DNA from: Porpolomopsis calyptriformis
Taxonomy: Eukaryota; Basidiomycota; Agaricomycetes; Agaricales; Hygrophoraceae
Direction of reading: 5' to 3'
Assembly (NCBI GenBank): GCA_951640195.1
Contig: OX621168.1
Span: 1,860,001-1,924,000, forward strand
Length of the DNA: 64,000 bases
Shown here one piece after another: positions 12,064 through 23,411 of the stretch. The notes below the pieces were generated by a model. It searched no databases. It was not told the origin of the DNA and saw only the letters and a program-made list of their open reading frames with translations. Position 1 is the first letter of the stretch, and each line of letters opens with the position of its first letter. The translations under genes were made by a program, and so were the position numbers.

Positions 12064-15000
12064 TCAACCTCTTTGCTTGTGTGATACAAGGACTGATTTC
12101 TTCAGGCGGTGCATCCACTTCGCCATGCCGCCCTTGCGACGATAGAGATCATCGAGAACGAAGGCCGTACTTAACGTATCGTCGTGATTGGCCCCCAGTT
12201 GAGCTTTCCGTCCAGCTAAGGACCGCTTCAAGAGGGCTTCCGCTTCATCATATCGGCTTTGCGAGAGATAAACGCGACCAAGCTTATGCACTGTCGACAG
12301 CGTAGTGAGGTGATCGGGTCCAAAGTTTTTCTCCTCTTCCGCTAGGACCCTTTTGTATAGTGCTTCAGCTTTGCCATACGACTCTTGTGAACCATAGAGA
12401 TGAGCGAGATTATCCAACGTGGTCAATGTATTGGGATGGTCAGGTCCAAGAGTATTTTCTTGGCCCACCAAAGCTCGCTTGTATAGTCCTTCAGCTTCGT
12501 CGTATCGTCCTTGATCTTCATAAGTAAGAGCGAGATTATTCATTGATGAGAGTGTGGAGGGATGATCGGCCCCAAGAACCCTCTCCCTGGCGGTCAGGGC
12601 GCGACGACCAAGTGACTCAGCTTCGTCATACCGCTTTTGTGAGTGATGGAGAGAAGCAAGTCTATGCACCGTGCTCAACGTATCAGGATGATCAGGTCCA
12701 AGAGTGTTTTCTCGGCCCACCAAAGCTCGCTTGTACAGTCCTTCAGCTTCGCTGTATCGTTGTTGATCTTCATAAGTAGGAGCGAGATTATACATTGATG
12801 AGAGTGTGTCGGGATGATCAGCCCCAAGAACCCTCTCGCTGCCCATCAGGGCGCGCAGGCCGAGTGACTCGGCTTCGCTATACTGCTTTTGTGATTGATA
12901 GAGAGAAGCAAGGTTGCCCATCGTCGTCAAAAATCCTGGATGATTGGCTCCGAGAGTCTTTTCTTCACCCGATAGAGTTCGCTTAAACAGTGCTTCAGCT
13001 TCACCATACCGCTCTTGCGATTGATAGAGACAAGCAAGGTTATTCATCGTCGCCAAAGTATCAGGGTGATCCATCCCTAGTTGGTCCTCTCTCTTTTCCA
13101 ACGCCCGCTTATAAAGTGCCTCAGCCTCGCCATAGCGTGCTTGACATTTATAAACGAATGCAAGACAATGCATTGATGAGATTGTGTCCAAGTGGTCGGC
13201 TCCCAACTGCTTCTCTCTACCGGCTAAAGCCTCCTTGAGCAGTGCCTCCGCCTCATGATATCGTTCCCGCCAAATATAAAGACCTCCCAGGTTATTCATC
13301 GATGAGAGGATATCTGGGTGACCAGCTACCAACTGTTTCGCCCTGCCCGTTAACGCTCGCTTGTAGAGCACCTCAGATTCGCTATATCGGCCTTGATACT
13401 CGTAAACGTCCGCAAAGCGGTCCACAATTGCCAGCGTATCGAAATGATCAACACCTAACTGCTTCTCACTTCTTTGGAGCACATCCTGGCATATCGCTTC
13501 TGCTTCGTTATATCTCCCCCGACTATTCAAATATTTGGCGATCCGTTCGTTGGCCCGAATTAGCTCGAGATTTGGAGAATCGATATCATTCCATTTTTGA
13601 TTGAAGGATTGGATATGGGGCATGAACATTTCGCATTCGGCCCACCATTGAGGGTAATCGGGATGCAATACTCGTCGAAACGCACCACAGAGAAGCGATG
13701 TCGACGATTGGAGCCAATCTTGGTAAGTTTCTTCTTGCTTTGCAACCTCTTGCATCAGGAATTGAATTAAATCGTGGATTCGCAACGACAGCTCTTCAGT
13801 ACCAGATCGATGTTCAACCAGAGACAAACTCTGGAGCTTTTGTAACGCGACTTTGAATTTGAATGGAGAGATGATGAGAGTGATTAATGAATGGAATTGT
13901 GATGATATGCGAGAGTTGCCTTGCTGTGATTGCAACCAATCATTGGCCCCATCGACTATCATCTTCACTGGTATGTTTTCTGGGTCAAGAAACGAAAGCA
14001 TTTTCATGAGATTGCTAATATCGCCAGACTCTTCGCTCAATCGATGGAATTGGTTAGCGAACGCTTTTGCCACCGATCGCTGCTCGTAAGTAGTCAGATT
14101 GTTCTCCCATAGAATCACCTACCCGTAGAGGTCAGCGTCAAGAATCAGGGAAAATGATAGATAAGAAACATTAACTGACTTCTATCTTTTGGTCATTCTT
14201 GACCAAGTCGAGCATAGCATCAAGAGACGTGTGAGTTTGTTTCATAAACGATGCTGCTTGAACAACAGCCAGGGTCAAACGACCGACCGATCCAACAAGT
14301 TTTTCGGCTTGAGTTATCATAGAAGGCGTTACGATCTTGGGATCGATACCTGCATCTTTTAACAGAAGATTCGTGGTTTCCCGTAATTCTAAGGCTCCAA
14401 GCTCGAGGGTCCGATGAGGTTGGCCTCCTACATTCACCAATGCCTCAGCAACATCTGCAGTCCGCGTAGTGAAAAGAATGTTTCCTTTTGAGTTCTTCCG
14501 AGGGAGATAGTCACGAAGGAAGCCAAGAGTACTCTTGTCAATATTATCGAGAACAACAAGCCACTTTGCGCCATGATTCGCACCCGAGTCTTCTAACCAT
14601 AGTCTGGCTGCTGTTAATTTTGCATCTTGTTCTTGTAGATAACGATCGCGGTGGCCGACGAGACTGAGGATCCTTGCGAGTCCTTGGTATAACTTGTCGA
14701 TGTTGGTAGCGGAAATCCAAAATACATACGAGTACCGACCGCGTTCGAATGACAATTTTGCGTAACGTAGAATTAATTGGGTTTTTCCCAGACCAGGCAT
14801 CCCATGGATAGCGCAACGAATCGGAATGTCCTTCAGGACCGTACGGAACACGCCCTCTATGAAACTCAACTCTTTTGATCTCCCAGCAAAATGAATGGAG
14901 AGTAGATCAACGGGAGCATCATTGACGGATGGCGGTGATTGTGAGCTAGGGTCTACAAGAAAGATTAGTATGAAAGACAGACTTGACTGTCAAGATCCTT

Positions 15001-15188
15001 ACACGAGACGACAAGTTCTTGGGGCAGCAAGTCATTATCGTCTCTTAGATCAGATAAGAGATTTGCAGACCTGGTGGGGGACAGATAACCGTCCCAATGT
15101 TGTATTGGTTACCAACGGAGGTGAAGTTGCTGTCTCTTACAATGACGTTGTCACCGCTGATGGTGATACCAAATGGATTGCTTGTCAT
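12064..15188 (-). CDS. NLR1: NB-ARC/TPR STAND receptor, 11 TPRs
   Basis: Exons on the minus strand are 15071-15188, 14180-14952 and 12064-14118 (about 981 aa). Exon 1 encodes MTSNPFGITISGDNVIV... ending QYNIG, a Gly/Asn-rich segment shared by all paralogs. Exon 2 holds the NB-ARC core: Walker A GMPGLGKTQL, Walker B LVVLDNIDKS, the sensor LFTTRTADVAEAL and GRLTLAVVQAA. Exon 3 begins VILWENNLTTYEQ, then FLDPENIPVKMIVDGAN (winged helix), an MHD-like RIHDLIQFLM, and 11 consecutive 42-residue TPRs of kinesin-light-chain type (RYxEAExLYKRAL...LGxDHPDTLxxMxNLA). Proteins of this architecture act in fungal nonself recognition and cell death; this one's ligand is unknown. No HET, lipase or kinase effector domain is present. 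Confidence 0.85.
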
Positions 15189-15285
15189 GGTGTTGAGGGT
15201 CAAGTTGGGACGAGCGCTCACAGGCGGCTGATGGGAAATGTTCTCATGGTGAGTACTTTGCACGTTTATATTTCAAGCGCATGTG

Positions 15286-17727
15286 TCACAAAGATGAAAT
15301 GTGTTCCTCTCGGAATTTTTTCCATCCCCCAAAGCTGTCCTTCAAAGAGAAAGACGAAAAGCAAATGTATAGCAGCTCCGCAGAGACGCCCATGTCCTTG
15401 CAGAGTGACCAGGCTCGCTCGAATTTTGCATTCGCCTCTTCAAAATGCTCTCGTAGAAAAGCAATCTCTCCCAGGGCTCTCTCGCATCTGGCTTCGAAGC
15501 GGATATCAGATAGGTCTTTGAACATGACCAACGCTCGCGAAAACAGTTCTTCCGCGGCAGAAAGGTCATGCGCAAATAATTCATTGCGCGCCAAGATATA
15601 AACAAAGCTCGCCAAGTTGAGGTTATTGTCGTCATCGGGAAGGGTGACTTTCTTAATTGCCTCTTTGATTTGCTCTCGTGCGCGAACGAAGTCCCCCTCA
15701 TTGGAATGAAGTGCAGCTGTGATGGCCAAAGCAAAGCTAAATTCCCTATCATCTTTTGCGATCTTCATAGCGTCATCGAGTAACATGAAGGCGTCCGGTA
15801 AATTACGCTCCCTCGAAGCCACCTCCGATAGTGCAACAAGTGTGTGGCTGTCCTTGCTGATAGATAATACTTGCTCGAAACATTGTCTAGCAGCGTGGTG
15901 ATTGCCAACATACAGCTCGTTATATCCCCGGTGCGCAATAGCAATTCTCGAAAGATGTTTATCGCCTATGCTTTCGAAATAGTGCTCGGCCTCCATAAAC
16001 ACCTCTCGAGGATTATACTTCCTGGTAAACATGGCAACAAATCCAAGGGAGAGCTTAAGGTAGCACTTTGCGTTAGGATCTCGACATTTGGATAGAGCCT
16101 TCTTGAGCAAATTTTCAGCCTTGACGAAGTCACCGAGCATGCAGTGGATATCTCCTGCATCCCGCACACAACAATTTGCTGCATCGTAATCCCCTGCGAG
16201 ATTAAAAAGTTCATCGGCTTTCTGATAAAGTTTGAGTGCCTCCGTCGTTTGGCGCAAGTTATCAGCAAGTTTGGCCAGACTCTGCACACAGGTCCCTTTG
16301 GATACCAACGAATGCGTTTTTCGGTGTGCTGGTAAAAAACGTAAGAGTGTGCTGTCGACAAAGCTTGGTGTACTCTGAGGAAGATCCATGACCGCGTGAT
16401 ATAGTGCAGTTGGTCGTGGGTTGTGCCGCATAAGGAGTTGGACGAATTGGTTGCAGGCTTGGAGACTTGCTTGCATGTCTTGAGGTGCAGGAAGGGAGAG
16501 AGCAATCAGGTGCTCGACGTTGATATCTTCCGCCATAATCCAAGTACGTGCCTCAACCTCTTGTCCGTCCTCCACAAACTTTGTGAGTTGGGAATAGTAA
16601 TAATTTCTGACGTCCGCGAGGAGAGGAGTGGAAGAAAGATCGGGGTTGGTGCTACTGGTGAGGGGCATCCGGATCGGAGGAAGCGTCGTGAACCTTTCCC
16701 CATCGAGATACAACATGGAATGTCTGAGAAGTTTGCGGGAAAGAAGATCGATATTTTCCAGCGTGGGGAATAGATCCTTCAACTTCTCTTTATCGACCCC
16801 TGCAGGAAGGAAAGCCACTGCACGCAAAAAATGATGAGCGCTAGCGCCCAGGCCTTTGATCGACGGAGAGTCGAGAGAGAGCTCGATCGTGATTTTTAAG
16901 CTCTGACTTTTTACCTTTCCGTCATTTAATAGATGAGTCAGGTGTTGTTTAAAGGCCTTTTCTAGTTCTTTGGGGAGCCATTCGTTTTGCCTTGCAGCCC
17001 GAGCGAGCAAAACGATACAAAGCGGATGGAACTTGAGTGTAGATAACAGCTTTCCGACATTAGGGGGACAAACATTGCCATAAGAACTTGCAAACGCGGC
17101 ATGCGCAGCCTCTTCATCTAGGGGAGGGACTCTGATTGTCTTCAAGCGCACGTCGAGGGGGATTCGGGCAATTCGCGTGGTCAGCAAGATCTGAACGGAT
17201 TTGGTATCTGCCAATTCTTGGATGGCTTCCGCGATCCGATCTGCATCCATGTCGGCATCTAGGAATGTTTCCGCGTTATCAAAAACGAGTATTTTATCAG
17301 AGGCGTCGGATAGCCGCTTCTGGACGCTGGCGGCCTTCACTCCTACCGCCTGGGCCATGCGCTCGAGAAAGAGATGGAAGGAGACTTGGGAAAAATGCAC
17401 GTCGTCGAAGCTGACAAAGTATCTCTCGTTTCCGAACTTGTCCACAATGACGGTTTCGTGAAGGACAGCTTCGGCAACAGAGCTCTTGCCAATTCCTCCT
17501 GGGCCAAGGAGGGCGACGTGGTGGCCGCTAAGCAAATATTCCACCGTTTTACGCAGCAATTCTTCCCTTCCGAAGAACAAGACTGGCCTTGGGGGTATTG
17601 GGACATTGAAGCGATCTTCCCTTCCGAAGAACAAGACTGGCCTTCGGAGTATTGGGACATTGAAGCGATCTTCCCTTCCGAAGAACAAGACTGGCCTTGG
17701 GGGTATTGGGACATTGAAGCGATTCAC
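15286..17727 (-). CDS. NLR2: divergent P-loop STAND/NLR-like protein, 5' end unresolved
   Basis: This is an open frame of about 813 codons, only distantly related to the other NLRs. It has Walker A LLGPGGIGKSSVAEAVL, Walker B ILVFDNAETFLD, the sensor ILLTTRIARIPLD and PLDEEAAHAAFAS, then helical, degenerate TPR-like repeats (FNLAGDYDAANCCVRDAGDI, LLKKALSKC, FSRALVMFKDL). The N terminus contains three 18-residue repeats of FNVPIPPRPVLFFGRED type. No in-frame ATG precedes the P loop, and the frame opens with GTG just after a plausible acceptor (CTCTTAG). An upstream exon is therefore missing from this model or lost. Its stop lies only 98 bases before the NLR1 ATG on the same strand. The gene may be intact or 5'-truncated. 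Confidence 0.7.
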   Translation of the reverse strand: MNRFNVPIPPRPVLFFGREDRFNVPILRRPVLFFGREDRFNVPIPPRPVLFFGREELLRKTVEYLLSGHHVALLGPGGIGKSSVAEAVLHETVIVDKFGNERYFVSFDDVHFSQVSFHLFLERMAQAVGVKAASVQKRLSDASDKILVFDNAETFLDADMDADRIAEAIQELADTKSVQILLTTRIARIPLDVRLKTIRVPPLDEEAAHAAFASSYGNVCPPNVGKLLSTLKFHPLCIVLLARAARQNEWLPKELEKAFKQHLTHLLNDGKVKSQSLKITIELSLDSPSIKGLGASAHHFLRAVAFLPAGVDKEKLKDLFPTLENIDLLSRKLLRHSMLYLDGERFTTLPPIRMPLTSSTNPDLSSTPLLADVRNYYYSQLTKFVEDGQEVEARTWIMAEDINVEHLIALSLPAPQDMQASLQACNQFVQLLMRHNPRPTALYHAVMDLPQSTPSFVDSTLLRFLPAHRKTHSLVSKGTCVQSLAKLADNLRQTTEALKLYQKADELFNLAGDYDAANCCVRDAGDIHCMLGDFVKAENLLKKALSKCRDPNAKCYLKLSLGFVAMFTRKYNPREVFMEAEHYFESIGDKHLSRIAIAHRGYNELYVGNHHAARQCFEQVLSISKDSHTLVALSEVASRERNLPDAFMLLDDAMKIAKDDREFSFALAITAALHSNEGDFVRAREQIKEAIKKVTLPDDDNNLNLASFVYILARNELFAHDLSAAEELFSRALVMFKDLSDIRFEARCERALGEIAFLREHFEEANAKFERAWSLCKDMGVSAELLYICFSSFSLKDSFGGWKKFREEHISSL
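17563..17724. repeat. Three tandem 54-bp repeats in the NLR2 5' coding region
   Basis: The units start at 17563, 17617 and 17671 (TTCCCTTCCGAAGAACAAGA at each start) and differ at only a few bases. In NLR2 each encodes 18 residues around PRPVLFFGRED, directly ahead of the P loop. Confidence 0.95.
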
Positions 17728-17870
17728 TAAGAGAGAGTGGCAAATGAGAGGTGACTGGCCCTGGTCTAGAAAGCAGATTGTGAGAAGTAAAGAACCAGAA
17801 CTTAAGATAAATGCAAATCAAGAAGTAGGCAGCCACTGTCTCTTGCGAGACACCAAAGACGGGTGATTCA

Positions 17871-18008
17871 TGTAATCTGATAGCATCTGAACAACTGGGC
17901 ACTGGGCTCACCGTATGGGTACGTGCGGTAATCACCTATGCTATGACCTATATACCCATGTAATCTGATAGCATCTGAACAACTGGGGACTGGGCTCACT
18001 GTGTGGGT
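17871..18008. repeat. Pair of ~50-bp direct repeats
   Basis: Segments 17871-17920 and 17959-18008 both read TGTAATCTGATAGCATCTGA followed by ACAACTGGG(C/G)ACTGGGCTCAC, 88 bases apart. They lie in the gene-poor stretch upstream of NLR2 (17728-18577). I see no convincing gene there on either strand; a plus-strand open frame at 18001-18510 has no recognisable features. Confidence 0.85.
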
Positions 18009-18577
18009 TGTTATAAACGGTGATCATATCACCTTTGACGATGTCATGATCTGCTGTAACAGTACCAATGTTAATACCTGCCATAGCGAATACGATGAAA
18101 GGTCCCGCCTCGTGTTATCCATGCATCAATCAAGGAGCAGGACCATACAATACGTACAAATGTTGGGAAGCGTGATTTACTGTAACATAAGAAGCAGGTA
18201 CAATCCTTTCGACGTGAGAGACCCATTTGAAAGCGAATACAACCATCCCAGAAATCTCGCACAAACATGGCTTGGTCCCAATACCGCCGCTAACTCCTTG
18301 GGCAGAAGGTGGCCAGAATCAAATCACTCGTTTGTATATTACTCTTGCAGTGTAGGATGTGTCAGGTGGAATATCCCCGAGCTCCTATTGCAGATGGTTG
18401 GGGCATCAGCTTGCTCATGGATGAAGACTGTGTGTGATCCCTCCATTATAGTGGATAACGCGTTGACCTCTGAGGCTAACCCCCCGGGAGAAGCGGAGAC
18501 AGTTGAATGAGTTCGGAAGCCATCAGCATAGCCAGGTGGTACATAGGGAGTGACGCCGGGTGCAGGTAATGACGTGA

Positions 18578-19443
18578 TTAGTTGTCGGTTGATAGAGGAG
18601 GCATGTCGAATTCAGCGGCCGTAGGAGGAATATAACCATAATCAAAACCAGACGGTGAGTGAGGTAGGAGGTCAGGTGGGGACGGGGGCATCAGCTCTGG
18701 ATGAACATTATACACTGGCTGTGGTGGTGGAAGTGTCGGAAAAGGAGAAACATGGGGCTGAATTCCTCGACTTGTCCGTTCGTCGATGAGAGCAGGACAG
18801 CTATCAAGAGAATAAGTGCCAAATCTATAGCTCAGCACACCGTGCCAATGACAATCTTGGTTAGTGCCGAACCACTAAGTTTATGGGAGGATGAGGATGG
18901 AGCGGATGTTGATGGGGCTGGCGAATGGGATGCCGTGGTACTTGTTGATGTACTGGCGGGATCAGGGACTGTGCAGCTATCGCAAAAGTGAGGAGAGCAC
19001 CATTTCTGAGGAACGGAATCAAATCGTGCATGAGGGCATCCACATGCATGCCGCTGGGAGCTATATGACGACAGTGTGATGTGTGTTGGTCAATCCAGCT
19101 TGTCCCCAGAGGATTTGTGATTCTAAGGTTGGAGGATTGCTGACGGGTTGACTATTATTGGGGTCGGTCATCTCAATCAAGTGGGGGTGCCTGGGCGAGG
19201 GATGACAACGGTGTTGATGGTATACGCCCAGAGGGGTGCCATATAATATATAACCGTACTGGAAAAGTAGACATTAGGGTACGATTCAGCTTGATGAGCA
19301 ATGGGTAAAGTACCAGTGAATGTGAAGGTCGTTTGGAAGTGTCGACAAAGTGGTGCGAGGGCTAAGGGTGAATTTGGCACTTCCCATCCCCCATTGTAGA
19401 CTTGGTCCCCATTGTCGGTCGCAGCCAGGCCACGAACTTCCAA
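18578..19443 (-). pseudogene. Broken type I membrane protein gene (Ser-rich stalk, TM, Pro-rich tail)
   Basis: Minus-strand pieces in three frames line up as one decayed gene. An extracellular part resembles fungal membrane proteins (EVPNSPLALAPLCRHFQTTF, FTFTGT). Then come LWGQAGLTNTHHTVVI, a Ser/Thr/Pro stalk (ASTSTSTTASHSPAPSTSAP), a membrane segment (ALTKIVIGTV then LALILLIAVLL) and a proline-rich cytoplasmic tail ending at 18578. In-frame stops follow HTVVI and the first half of the membrane segment, and at least two frame changes are needed. Unrecognised introns could explain some breaks. I do not know its function. It abuts a P-family remnant. Confidence 0.5.
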
Positions 19444-20262
19444 CGATGACTACAGCCCTCCCAGACCCAGATAGCATCCCCAATTTCCAGAATGCAACCT
19501 AGCAAAATCATCAGCACCCTCATGATCATCATATTAGGCTCACCTCCCTCCAGCTGCTCTCTCCCCTCTCCCCAGCTTGGACATAGAGCACAATCGGGGA
19601 TGTGCTCATCCTGGAACCACATAGGACACTCCCGATCTTCCGTAAACAAGAGCGGATGCTTGATGACGACAATAACACCTGCCTGCTCTCCCCTGCAATC
19701 ACCCCTATCGTCTCGCCTAACCTTCTCCCAAGTGTTGGTGATAGCGGAAATGATGCATTCTCATATGCAATCCAGATGCGTTCAATAGCCGCTATGCGCA
19801 TTGTCTACCCCTCTCCTTTCGCCCAAATTGACAGCTCTTTCCATATCCAAGGACGTACTCAGCACTATTAGGACACCCCACTTACTCGACTGTTTCTACA
19901 TCTTCTCCAAATTCCAGAGCCATATCAGGCTCACACTGGCCGCAATCATTTCAACCATGAGAGTGAGATTCCAAATGTGATAGACGTGTTACATTGGATT
20001 CTTCCTCTTTTCTTCCTCCCTCATTCTATCATCCACTTGACAGTCTACCGCCCACTGAGCTCGACCCACTCGACCTTATCCTGACCCCTCCCCCTCCCTG
20101 TCCCGTTTGCCCCATTCCCCAAACTTGATCTTGGAAAAGTACCGTTCTTCACCCTCTCTCCCTCCCTGGTGCAGACACAGACGAGGACTTGATCTCTCCC
20201 AATCTATCCTCACCAAATTTCATCTCGGCACCGACGTCAACGTCAACAGCCGCGTCGCCTCG
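19444..20262 (+). pseudogene. Strongly decayed P-family copy (psi-P0)
   Basis: Successive fragments match P1 in order: ALPDPDSI, LTSLQLLSPLSPAW, LILEPHRTL, IVYPSPFAQIDSSFHIQ, TRLFLHLLQIPEP, TGRNHFNHES and PKLDLGKVPFFT. They are spread over all three plus frames with stop codons between. The copy stops at the segment matching the P1 residues around PTSMST and runs straight into the 3' coding end of NLR3. The usual P/NLR spacer is missing here. Confidence 0.8.
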
Positions 20263-23200
20263 CTATCCCGCCCTGCAGCCAGTAGAGATTGGCGAGAGCC
20301 TTTTCCATATCTAAAGTATAACGATGGTCTACCCCAAGTTGTGTTTTCCTGCCAGCCAAGGACCGCTTCAACAGTGTTTCCGCCTCATCATATCGGCTTT
20401 GAAACAGATAAAGGCAACCAAGATTACCCACTGTCGTCAGCGTAGCGAGGTGATCGGGTCCTAAGTTTTTCTCCTCTTCCGCTAGGACCTTTTTGCATAG
20501 CGCTTCAGCTTTGACACACGACCCTTGTGAATGATAGACAGAAACCAGGTTATGCATCGTGGTCAATGTATAGGGATGATCAGGTCCAAGAGCATTTTCT
20601 TGGCCCGCCAAAGCTCGCTTGTACAGTGCTTCAGCTTCATCGTATCGGCCTTGTTCGTGACGAGTAAGAGCAAGATTATTCATGGATGAGAGTGTGGAGG
20701 GATGATCGGCCCCAAGAACCCTCTCCCTGCCTATCAGGGCGCGATGACCAAGTGACTCAGCTTCGTCATACTGGCCTTGTGAATGATAGACAGAAGCAAG
20801 TCTATGCACCGTGCTCAACGTATCAGGATGATCGGCCCCAAGTCTCTTTTCTTCACCCGATAGAGTTCGTTTATACAGCGTCTCAGCTTCGTGGTATCGT
20901 TCTTGATCTTCATAAGTAAGAGCGAGATGATACATTGATGAGAGTGTGGAGGGATGATCGGTCCCAAGAGCCATTTCCTTGCCCATCAGGGCGCGCTGGC
21001 CGAGTGACTTGGCTTCGGCATACCGCTTTTGTGATCGATAGAGAGAAGCAAGATTACCCAACGTCGTCAAAAATTCTGGGTGATTGGCTCCGAGAGTCTT
21101 TTCTTCACCCAATAGAGTTTGCTTATACAGCGCTTCAGCTTCGTCACACTGCCCTTGTGAGTCGTAGAGAGAGGCAAGGTTATTCATCGTCATCAATGTA
21201 TCAGGGTGATCCATCCCTAGTTGGTCCTTTCTCTTTGATAAGGCCCGCTTATAAAGTGCCTCAGCCTCGCCATAGCGTGCTTGACATTTATAAACGAATG
21301 CAAGATCGTGCATTGACGAGATTGTGTCCAAGTGGTCGGGTCCCAACTGCTTCTCTCTACCAGCTAAAGCCTCCTTGAGTAGGACTTCCGCCTCATGATA
21401 TCGTTCCTGCCATCCATAAAGAGCTCCCAGATCATTCTTCAATGAGAGGATATCTGGGTGGCCAGGTACCAACTGTTCCGCCCTGCCCGATAACGCCCGC
21501 TGGTAGAGCACCTCAGCTTCGCTAAATCGGCCTTGATACTGGTAAACGTCCGCAAAGCGGTCCACGATTGCCAGCGTATCCAAGTGATCAACACCTAACT
21601 GCTTCTCACTTCTTTGGAGCACATCCTGGCATATCGCTTCGGCCTCTTTGTATCTCCCTCGACTATTCAAATAATTTGCGATCCGTTCGTTGGCCCGAAT
21701 TAGCTCGATATTTGGAGAATCGATCTCATTCCATTGGTGATTGAAGGTTCGAATATGGGGCATGAAAATCTCGCATTTAGCCCACCGTTGGGGGTGGTCG
21801 AGACGTAATGCTTGTCGAAACGCGCCACAGAGAAGTGATATCGATGAACGGAGCCAATCTTGGTAAGTTTTTTCTTGCTTTGCGACTTCTTGCATCAAGA
21901 ATTGAATCAAATCGTGGATTCGCAACGAAGGCTCTCCAGTATTGAATCGGTGTTCGACCAGAGACAAGCTCTGGAGCTTTTGTAACGCGATTTTGAACTT
22001 GATTGGAGAGACGATCAGAATGGCTAATGAATGGAGCTGCGACGATATACAAGCGTTCGGTTCAATTGGAGATGCGACGACACCTTGCTGTGATTGCAAC
22101 CAATCATTCGCTCCATCGACTATCATCTTCACTGGTATGTTTTCTGGGTCAAGGAACGAAAGCATTTTCATGAGATTGCTAATGTCGCCTGACTCTTCGT
22201 TCAATCGATCGAATTGGTTAGTGAATGCTTTTGCCACCGATCGCTGCTCGTAAGCAGTCAGATCGTTCTCCCATTGAATCACCTACCCGTAGAGGTCAGC
22301 GTCAAGAATCAGAGCAAATGGTATATAAGAAACGTTAACTGACTTCTATCTTTTGGTCATTCTTGACCAAGTCGAGCATAGCATCAAGAGACGTGTGAGT
22401 TTGCTTCATAAACGACGCAGCTTGAACAACAGCCAGGGTCAATCGACCAACAGATCCAACAAGCTCTTCGGCTTGGGTTATCATAGAAGGGGTTACGATC
22501 TTCGGATCGATACCTGCGTCTTTTAACAGAAGATTCGTGGTTTCCCGTAATTCTAAGGCTCCAAGCTCGAGCGTCCGATGAGGTTGGCCTCCTACATTCA
22601 CCAATGCCTTAGCAACATCTGCAGTCCGCGTAGTGAAAAGAATGTCTCCTTTTGAGTTCTTCCGAGGGAGATAGTCACGAAGGAAGCCAAGAGTACTCTT
22701 GTCAACATTATCGAAAACAAGAAGCCACTTTGCGCCATGATTCGCACCCGAGTCTTCTTCTAACCATAGTCTGGCTGCTGTTAATTTTGCATCTTGTTCT
22801 TGTAGATAACGATCGCGGTGGCCGACGAGTCCGAGGATCCTTGCGAGTCCTTGGTATAACTTGTCGATGTTGGTAGCGGATATCCAAAATACATACGAGT
22901 ACCGACCGCTTTCGAATGACAATTTTGCGTAACGCAGGATTAATTGGGTCTTTCCTAGACCAGGCATTCCGTGGATAGCGCAGCGGGTTGGAATATCGTT
23001 CAGCACCACACTGAACACCTCATCCATTAAGCTCAACTCTTTTGATCTCCCAGTAAAATGGATGGAGAGTTGATCAATGGGAGCATCATTCACGGATGGT
23101 TGTGAGCTCGAGTCTACAAGAAACATTAGCATGAAGGACAATGAATCAGGACTTAGCGCGTGATCATCAAGATCCTCCTGAGACGACAAGTTCTTGGGGC

Positions 23201-23372
23201 AGCAAGTCATTATCGTCTCTCAGAAAATCCGTTGATCTTTCCAATCAGATTTGCACAAACCTGGTGAGGGACAGTTAACTGCAATGTTGTATTGATCACC
23301 TCCAACGGAGGTGAAATTGCTGTTGCTTGCAATGACGCCGTCACCACCGGTGATACCCAGTGGATTGGGCAT
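20243..23372 (-). CDS. NLR3: NB-ARC/TPR receptor, 11 TPRs
   Basis: Exons on the minus strand are 23261-23372, 22344-23113 and 20243-22282 (about 973 aa). Exon 1 encodes MPNPLGITGGDGVIASNSNF and ends DQYNI. The NB-ARC motifs are intact: GMPGLGKTQL, LLVFDNVDKS, LFTTRTADVAKAL and GRLTLAVVQAA. Exon 3 starts VIQWENDLTAYEQ and has RIHDLIQFLM and 11 TPRs. The last residues (GGIARRRGC) differ from the paralogs (GRDSEADAIS-type) because of a one-base shift at the end, and the stop codon lies in sequence that matches the P family. The C-terminal change is small, so the protein is probably still functional. Confidence 0.82.
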
Positions 23373-23411
23373 GGTGTTGAGGATCAAGTTGAGATGGTGA
23401 TGCAAATGTGA

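Noticed and set aside
12795..13604. Plus-strand open frames opposite the TPR exons, similar across copies
   Set aside because: They are antisense shadows of the repeated TPR codons, conserved only because the TPR code is conserved.
17563..17724. CRISPR-like or minisatellite array
   Set aside because: The three units are directly adjacent without spacers and are in frame with the NLR2 coding sequence.
18001..18510. 169-codon plus-strand open frame upstream of NLR2
   Set aside because: No recognisable domain, no flanking splice logic, and it overlaps a gene-poor repeat-bearing stretch.
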